This document shows, piece by piece, positions 5,623 through 6,080 of a DNA stretch of 6,080 bases; the stretch's first letter is position 1, and each line of letters begins with the position of its first letter. The notes under the pieces were generated by a model, which ran no database searches, was not told the DNA's origin, and worked only from the letters and a program-made list of their open reading frames with translations. The stretch is from a bacterium (lineage in GTDB: Bacteria > Pseudomonadota > Alphaproteobacteria > Caulobacterales > Hyphomonadaceae). The translations under genes and the position numbers were made by a program. Location of the stretch: the NCBI GenBank assembly GCA_030824255.1, contig JAVBYB010000568.1:1-6080 (forward strand). The letters run 5' to 3'.

Positions 5623-5651
5623 AACCCCTTGCGATTTAATCGCGCGCGATT
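5623..5651. promoter_or_regulatory. Probable OhrR operator, ohrR-proximal cluster
   Basis: The core is a perfect 13-bp palindrome with a single central base, GCGATT-T-AATCGC (5631-5643). A further CGATT (5647-5651) follows four bases after the AATCG, creating the overlapping palindrome AATCGCGCGCGATT (5638-5651). A degenerate half-site, AACCC (5623-5627), sits in register on the other side. The 15-bp phasing matches the cluster near ohr. The sites fill the spacer of the predicted ohrR promoter, so bound regulator should block its own transcription. Confidence 0.7.
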
Positions 5652-5657
5652 TATTTT
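5629..5657 (+). promoter_or_regulatory. Candidate ohrR promoter, predicted leaderless start
   Basis: TTGCGA (5629-5634) and TATTTT (5652-5657) are separated by exactly 17 bp. The expected start, 6-8 bases after the -10, falls at 5663-5665, which coincides with the ohrR ATG at 5664. No Shine-Dalgarno-like sequence precedes that ATG, which supports a leaderless transcript. Confidence 0.5.
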
Positions 5658-5663
5658 GATGGC

Positions 5664-6080
5664 ATGACCAAGAAACGCGATTCCGCTGGTGCTGCGGGCA
5701 TCCAGCCGCTGCTGGACCAGTCTCTCTGCTTTGCTGTCTATTCGGCCGGCCTGGCCTTCAACCGGCTCTACAAGCCGATGCTCGAGGAGATGGGGCTGAC
5801 CTATCCGCAGTACCTTGTGATGATGGCGCTGTGGGAGAAGGACGGGCAGGGCGTGGGGGAGCTCGGCGATCTGCTGTTTCTTGAATCCAACACGCTGACA
5901 CCGCTGATCAAGCGGCTGGAAGCGGCAGGCCTGGTGAAGCGGGCGCGCGACGCGGAGGACGAACGGCAGGTGCGCGTGACGCTGACCGCCAGGGGGCGCG
6001 AGCTGGTGAAGCAGGCGTCCTGCGTACCGCAAAAAGTGCTCGATGCGTCCGGGCTGAACGCGGAGCAGGCGGTGCGGCTG
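5664..6080 (+). CDS. ohrR: OhrR, MarR-family organic peroxide sensor/repressor (3' end beyond window)
   Basis: 139 codons are visible and the frame is open at the right edge; the family is usually about 150 residues, so little is missing. The N-terminal [21 protein letters not shown] (from 17) carries the sensing Cys22, which organic hydroperoxides oxidise, releasing [17 protein letters not shown] (45-58) and [30 protein letters not shown] (from 64) form the winged-helix recognition region, and [20 protein letters not shown] (94-113) is the wing. Cys120 (QASCVPQ) stands where two-cysteine OhrR proteins have the resolving cysteine, so a Cys22-Cys120 disulfide switch is likely. Tyr and Trp near the pocket (Tyr26, Tyr36, Tyr47, Trp57) fit the family. 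It should repress both itself and the divergent ohr. An ATG at 5659 is out of frame and stops at once, so 5664 is the best start. Confidence 0.95.
   Translation, partial: MTKKRDSAGAAGIQPLLDQSLCFAVYSAGLAFNRLYKPMLEEMGLTYPQYLVMMALWEKDGQGVGELGDLLFLESNTLTPLIKRLEAAGLVKRARDAEDERQVRVTLTARGRELVKQASCVPQKVLDASGLNAEQAVRL

Noticed and set aside
5562..6032. 156-codon minus-strand frame opposite ohrR that would abut ohr
   Set aside because: It is the antisense shadow of a well-supported MarR-family gene, and it runs through the operator region.

Overview
The window looks like a piece of a GC-rich proteobacterial chromosome, most likely an alphaproteobacterium. The grounds are high G+C coding regions, Gram-negative periplasmic export signals, repeat-in-toxin (RTX) proteins of the type I secretion class, and a divergent ohr/ohrR pair whose regulator has two cysteines. 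The taxonomic call is inference; nothing in the window is diagnostic.

Left third (1-2877, minus strand): two large repeat proteins lie in tandem. The upstream one (2874-1036) is a complete 612-residue RTX calcium-binding protein. After 111 bp comes the first 308 codons of a second protein (924 to beyond the left edge), made of about five copies of a ~50-residue beta-rich repeat often found in the N-terminal parts of RTX proteins. Neither has a Sec signal peptide, as expected for type I secretion, but no transporter gene is present in the window.

Middle (2878-5060): a 282-bp divergent intergenic region holds a plausible plus-strand promoter, a 10-bp perfect inverted repeat and an 18-codon ORF with a consensus Shine-Dalgarno. 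It is followed by a probable two-gene plus-strand operon of exported proteins: a PQQ-dependent aldose (glucose/sorbosone-type) dehydrogenase, and 44 bp later a YbhB/YbcL-type PEBP protein.

Right third (5061-6080): the operon converges on a minus-strand ohr gene (organic hydroperoxide reductase). A 52-bp interrupted palindrome runs exactly from one stop codon to the other and probably acts as a two-way terminator. ohr is divergent from ohrR (MarR family, cut by the right edge). The 122-bp ohr/ohrR intergenic region carries two clusters of AATCG/CGATT half-sites spaced like known OhrR operators, one by each gene. The ohrR promoter predicted from sequence puts the transcription start at the ATG, suggesting a leaderless message.

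The ohr/ohrR module is a peroxide-sensing switch, the middle operon is periplasmic oxidative metabolism, and the left genes are secreted or surface proteins. No mobile element, tRNA, rRNA or CRISPR array was seen. No clearly undescribed system was found; the most interesting signals are in the non-coding DNA.
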